Assembly (NCBI RefSeq): GCF_007991495.1
Contig: NZ_BJYL01000009.1
Coordinates: 1-57,464 of the forward strand
Reading direction: 5' to 3'
DNA: 57,464 bases
Source of the DNA: Sporosarcina luteola
GTDB taxonomy: Bacteria > Bacillota > Bacilli > Bacillales_A > Planococcaceae
A program made the position numbers and the translations under genes. This document shows positions 53,840-57,464 of the stretch, in pieces (position 1 is the stretch's first letter; each line of letters starts with the position of its first letter). Below the pieces are notes generated by a model. That model made no database searches. It worked only from the letters and a program-made list of their open reading frames with translations, and was not told the origin of the DNA.

Positions 53840-56095
53840 TTGAAAGTTTTTGGTAAAAAAGTTGCGATGACAGCAGCTGCTGTTTCACTTATATTAGCGG
53901 TTCCAGCAGGTGCTTCGGCAAATACTCAGACAGTGGACAGTTACCCGGTTTCTTCGGGTGTGACGTATTCACATTACACTCACGCGGGTACAAATCATAT
54001 TAATCATGTAAGTGTCGATTTAAACGATCCGTATACGAAATTGGACGTCGGAATTCCGTCCCCGCTTGCGAAAAGGGATGCGACAACGACTCTTGCAAAT
54101 CGTGATACACGTGACGGAAACCGCGTCGTCGGTGCAGTGAATGCCTCTTTCTTCGACATGAAGTCAGGGCTGCCGATGTATTTGATTTCCCAAGGCAATG
54201 AAATCGTCAATGGCGGCGTAATTTCCAGTTCACGGGAGTATTACGTCAGCAAGCCAATCGCTTTCGGTGTTATGAATGACGGCCGTGCGGAAATTGATGA
54301 ATTCAATTTTGACGTACGTATAAACCATCAAGGGACAAACTATAAAATGACAGGTTTGAACCGTGAAAGACAGTCGGATGAAACAATCGTTTTTACGCCG
54401 CAACATATTTCATCCACGACCGGGTCGAATGAATTCGGCATCGAAATCGTTGTGGATACCGGAGAACCAATTACATCTACATACTATGGACAACAATTGA
54501 CAGGGAAAGTTGTAAAAGTGCGGGATTATGGTTCAAAAGAGAAAGTGACAATCCCGAAAACCGGCTTTGTCATTTCCGCACATGGTGGGAAGCCGTTGGA
54601 ACGATTGAAAGGGATCAAAGTCGGGGAAAGCGTGTCTCTTGATCTATCAATTGATTCGAAATGGATGGATTCTTCTTTCATGCTAGCGAGCGGACCGATG
54701 CTTTTGAAAGACGGAAAACCATATATTACGATGGATACGTCGAATTGGCGCGCGAAAGCGATGACTGCGCGTACGGCAATTGCGATTAGTAAAGATAAGA
54801 AGAAAGTAGATCTTGTAACAGTCGATAATAAAAGCGGGTACAGCAACGGTATGACACTCACTCAATTCGCGAATTATTTGGCGTCAAAAGGATACGACCG
54901 TGCGATTAACTTCGATGGCGGCGGTTCCACAGCAATGGGCGTCCGTAAACACGGCAGCAATACAGTCGTTTTGGCGAACCGGACGACTGATTCAAGCCAA
55001 CGGAAAGTGTCTGCGATCATTGAGGCGATCAGTACCGCGCCACTAAGCGATCCTGCACATATTAGCGTCTCTCGTGGACAAGTTGGTGAAATGCTTGTCG
55101 GGTCAAGCGTTCCGTTAACGATTAACTATGTCTTGGACACGTACTACAATCCACTTAAAGTCGATGCTTCCCAATTGGAGATTTCGGCTGAAAATGGGAA
55201 AGCGTCTGTTTCAGGCACAACGTTCACAGCAACGGCGGCAGGAAGTGACCGTATTAATGTGCGTTATGGCACGGCGACACAATCATTCCCGATTACAGTT
55301 GTTGAAGCACCTGCCAAGTTGACGATTCAACCAAGTACGACGAATGTTAAACCGGGTGCAACTGTGACATACAAAGCTGTAGCAACAGATGCTCAAGGAA
55401 AACCAGTCATATATTCTCCTGAACAGGTGAAGTGGGGCGTTACAGGCAATGTTGGAGCCATCACGGAAACTGGTGTTTTCAAAGCATCGAAAGTTCCTGG
55501 CAAAGGGTCTGTCACGGTAACACTAGGTACGAAAACTGCTACTTTGCCAATTGAATTGGCAGACGGAACGCCAGCATTCACGGATATCCCGGCAGATTAT
55601 GCTTATTACAATGAAATCCGTTTCTTGAAAGATCTCGGATACATTAAAGGGGATATCGATGGCAAATTCAATCCTGGACAAACATTATCGAGGGAGCATG
55701 CAGCTGTTATCCTCAGCCGCGTATTCAATTTAGATACATCTGTTGCAGGTACCGAGAAGTTCACGGATGTACCGACAACTCATCGTTACTTCAAGGAAAT
55801 TAATGCAATTGCGGAAGCGAATCTTGTCGGTGGTAAGGGCGATGGTACATTCGACCCTGCCGGACAATTGACACGCGCGCAAATGGCTGCGATTCTCGTA
55901 AAAGCTTACGAGTTGCAAGGCGAATCGGCGAATAAATTCAAAGACGTCCCTGCGAATCACTGGGCTTATAAGCAAGTTCACATTCTTGCGAACCACAAAA
56001 TTACGACTGGTAATGAAAAAGGGAATTTCGAACCGAATAAGCCGGTAAACCGTGCACAATTCAGCGCATTCCTTTACCGTGCCATTAATAAATAA
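53840..56095 (+). CDS. SLH-anchored phosphodiester glycosidase (NAGPA/DUF2233)
   Basis: A 751-residue exported protein: signal peptide (1-27, VPAGASA), a phosphodiester glycosidase domain (~90-400; GAVNASFFDMKSG, FMLASGPMLLKDGK, ARTAIAISKDKKKVDLVTVD, and the active-site-like NFDGGGSTAMGV), two Ig-like modules (~405-575), and three C-terminal SLH domains (~578-751; e.g. GYIKGDIDGKFNPGQTLSRE). NAGPA-type enzymes remove a sugar linked through phosphate, so wall teichoic or secondary polymer could be the substrate. TTG start; the ribosome site (GCAGGTAG) is weak, so the exact start is less certain. Confidence 0.86.
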   Translation: MKVFGKKVAMTAAAVSLILAVPAGASANTQTVDSYPVSSGVTYSHYTHAGTNHINHVSVDLNDPYTKLDVGIPSPLAKRDATTTLANRDTRDGNRVVGAVNASFFDMKSGLPMYLISQGNEIVNGGVISSSREYYVSKPIAFGVMNDGRAEIDEFNFDVRINHQGTNYKMTGLNRERQSDETIVFTPQHISSTTGSNEFGIEIVVDTGEPITSTYYGQQLTGKVVKVRDYGSKEKVTIPKTGFVISAHGGKPLERLKGIKVGESVSLDLSIDSKWMDSSFMLASGPMLLKDGKPYITMDTSNWRAKAMTARTAIAISKDKKKVDLVTVDNKSGYSNGMTLTQFANYLASKGYDRAINFDGGGSTAMGVRKHGSNTVVLANRTTDSSQRKVSAIIEAISTAPLSDPAHISVSRGQVGEMLVGSSVPLTINYVLDTYYNPLKVDASQLEISAENGKASVSGTTFTATAAGSDRINVRYGTATQSFPITVVEAPAKLTIQPSTTNVKPGATVTYKAVATDAQGKPVIYSPEQVKWGVTGNVGAITETGVFKASKVPGKGSVTVTLGTKTATLPIELADGTPAFTDIPADYAYYNEIRFLKDLGYIKGDIDGKFNPGQTLSREHAAVILSRVFNLDTSVAGTEKFTDVPTTHRYFKEINAIAEANLVGGKGDGTFDPAGQLTRAQMAAILVKAYELQGESANKFKDVPANHWAYKQVHILANHKITTGNEKGNFEPNKPVNRAQFSAFLYRAINK

Positions 56096-56098
56096 GTG

Positions 56099-56140
56099 AA
56101 ATGCCGCAGATTCGAGCGATCGATTTCTGCGGCATTTTTT
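56099..56140 (+). terminator. Terminator of the SLH glycosidase gene
   Basis: AAATGCCGCAGA pairs with TCTGCGGCATTT across a 13-nt loop, followed by TTTTT. Confidence 0.85.
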
Positions 56141-56188
56141 TCATCATGCTATAATAGGAGTTACTATTTTATAAAAGGAAGTTGGATT

Positions 56189-57334
56189 ATGAGAATAGGA
56201 ATTGTAGGGAACTATGGAAACGATAATAACGGGGACGAGGCGATTTTGCTAAGTCTGGTGAAACAAGTGACATCGACATTCAATATTAGTACACAGCAAC
56301 TAACCATCTTCAGTAATAACCCACAGCAAACTTCAGAACGTTATGGGGTGGACAGCTTCCCGCTTTATTACAAAAAAGGGAATGCAGCAAAGACGTTTTT
56401 TGAAACATTCCGTCAGAATAAACGAATCGTCAAACAAATGGACTTGCTCATTATTGGCGGCGGCGGAATTCTCATGGATCTGTATGGACGGGAAGCTCCG
56501 CTGTACGGGTCATATGCCATGATGGCGAAACAGTCGAAAACCCCCTATGTCATTTATGGATGCGGGGCGGGACCACTTACGTCCGGCCTTGGAAAGTGGT
56601 TTATCCGCTATATGTGCAAATATGCGGAAAGTGTATCCGTCCGTGACCCGGAATCCGCGGCTTTATTACAGTCGATTGGTGTGAATAAAAGAGTGAAAGT
56701 GATCGGGGATCCCGCATTCTCGTTGCATGAAGAGAACGCAGCTGTGAAATCAGCCGCACCTACAAAAATCGGTGTGACAGCAGTACCCTATTACAATGCT
56801 GATTATTGGCCGGAAGGGAACCCGGCCATTTACGAGAAATACGTAGAAGGCATGGCGAAAAATTTGGATGAGCTCGCTGCGGGACGTGATGTAGAAATCA
56901 CATTTTTCGCAACGAAGTTCCCGCAAGACGCCAATGTGACGAAAGATATCCAAGCGTTGATGAATGAGAAGGCGAAGACATCTATCATAGACGACAACTT
57001 GCTCCCTAGCAAGATTCTTGAAGTAACGGAGCAACAGGACATCGTCATCGGCACCCGTTTGCATTCGCTGATCTTGGCGACTTGCACACAAACGCCGGTC
57101 ATCGCAATCGCCTACCATCATAAAGTAAAAGACTTCATGAGCTTGGCAAATTTAGACCGTTTTTCATTCCCCATCGACGAACTCCACGACAACGATGGAT
57201 GGTTCTTGCAGGCGTTCAATGAAATGAATGCCGATTGGGATGGCACGTTGAAACAGACCGAACAGCTTTCGAAGAGGTTGTATGAAGAAGCGATGAATGG
57301 AACAGTACAGTTTACCGATGCCTTGAAGAAATGA
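56189..57334 (+). CDS. csaB: Polysaccharide pyruvyl transferase, CsaB-like
   Basis: A 381-residue cytoplasmic enzyme of the polysaccharide pyruvyl transferase family: N-terminal GIVGNYGNDNNGDEAILLSL, LLIIGGGGILMDLYG near 95, YVIYGCGAGPLTSGLGKWFI, SVRDPESAALL, and the C-terminal GTRLHSLILATCTQTPVIAI. CsaB adds ketal-linked pyruvate to the secondary wall polymer, and the pyruvylated polymer is the ligand of SLH domains. Three SLH proteins within the preceding 9 kb support this. ATG 56189 has AAAAGGAAG upstream; the longer frame runs through the previous terminator. Confidence 0.85.
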   Translation: MRIGIVGNYGNDNNGDEAILLSLVKQVTSTFNISTQQLTIFSNNPQQTSERYGVDSFPLYYKKGNAAKTFFETFRQNKRIVKQMDLLIIGGGGILMDLYGREAPLYGSYAMMAKQSKTPYVIYGCGAGPLTSGLGKWFIRYMCKYAESVSVRDPESAALLQSIGVNKRVKVIGDPAFSLHEENAAVKSAAPTKIGVTAVPYYNADYWPEGNPAIYEKYVEGMAKNLDELAAGRDVEITFFATKFPQDANVTKDIQALMNEKAKTSIIDDNLLPSKILEVTEQQDIVIGTRLHSLILATCTQTPVIAIAYHHKVKDFMSLANLDRFSFPIDELHDNDGWFLQAFNEMNADWDGTLKQTEQLSKRLYEEAMNGTVQFTDALKK

Positions 57335-57338
57335 AGAG

Positions 57339-57374
57339 AACCGCCGGGCTGAGTTATAGGCCCGGCGGTTTTTC
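57339..57374 (+). terminator. Terminator of the CsaB-like gene
   Basis: A perfect 11-bp stem (57339-57349 / 57360-57370) followed by TTT. The repeat array starts at its edge. Confidence 0.8.
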
Positions 57375-57464
57375 GCGCTCAAGAAATCCGTTTCCGCGCT
57401 CAAGAAATCCGTTTCCGCGCTCAAGGAATTGCGATTCGCGCTCAAGGAATTGCATTTCGCGCTC
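57374..57464. repeat. 21-bp phased tandem array, CGCGCTCAAG family
   Basis: CGCGCTCAAG-type units start at 57374, 57395, 57416, 57437 and 57458, exactly 21 bp apart. The array continues past the window end. The first two units are identical; the next two form a second type (AAGGAATTGC). The core differs from the other arrays, but period, length and position after a terminator are the same. Confidence 0.92.

Overview
The window is a Firmicutes (Bacillales) chromosome segment. It most resembles an endospore-forming member of the Planococcaceae such as Sporosarcina. The support is AGGAGG-type ribosome binding sites, frequent TTG/GTG starts, sigma-B style promoters, a T-box leader, S-layer-homology (SLH) proteins with a CsaB-like pyruvyl transferase, and an sda sporulation-checkpoint gene. 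The genus is an inference. No phage, insertion sequence, CRISPR, rRNA or tRNA was seen.

Layout. 1-11 kb: three sigma-B-controlled general-stress proteins of the 17M/YflT family are interleaved with a coiled-coil UPF1-like helicase and a small partner, a TctA-type transporter, and a cluster of three proteins sharing an undescribed C-terminal domain. 11-16.5 kb: two NlpC/P60 cell-wall hydrolases, a patatin-like lipase, a 43-residue protein, a strongly structured candidate ncRNA on the minus strand, and a second-copy FtsH protease. 16.7-21.3 kb: a giant secreted protein with two nuclease domains. 21.7-28.4 kb: a complete oligopeptide ABC transporter operon ending in an M20 peptidase. 28.4-35.5 kb: an LCP cell-wall ligase, an acyl-CoA ligase, a polysaccharide deacetylase, an S41 protease, sda behind a DnaA-box cluster, and a lipoprotein.

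35.7-46 kb: branched-chain amino-acid synthesis. ilvD has its own promoter. ilvB-ilvN-ilvC-leuA-leuB-leuC-leuD follow a T-box leader whose specifier reads AUC (Ile). 46.3-57.3 kb: an unrecognised protein, then a surface region with three SLH proteins (a lipoprotein, a glucosaminidase and a phosphodiester glycosidase), a Wzy/WaaL-like membrane protein and a CsaB-like pyruvyl transferase. The transferase plausibly makes the pyruvylated wall polymer that SLH domains bind.

The most unusual signals are not genes. Four intergenic arrays (window start, 35.3 kb, 46.0 kb and window end) use different sequences but the same architecture: short units repeated every 20-21 bp, about two helical turns, lying at gene 3' ends and mostly in two unit types. 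The structured RNA near 14.4 kb has a 13-bp closing helix, a possible pseudoknot, a promoter and a terminator. The DnaA boxes upstream of sda reproduce the replication-to-sporulation checkpoint design known from Bacillus subtilis. A ~120-bp interspersed repeat occurs three times plus a fragment, once inside the leu operon.
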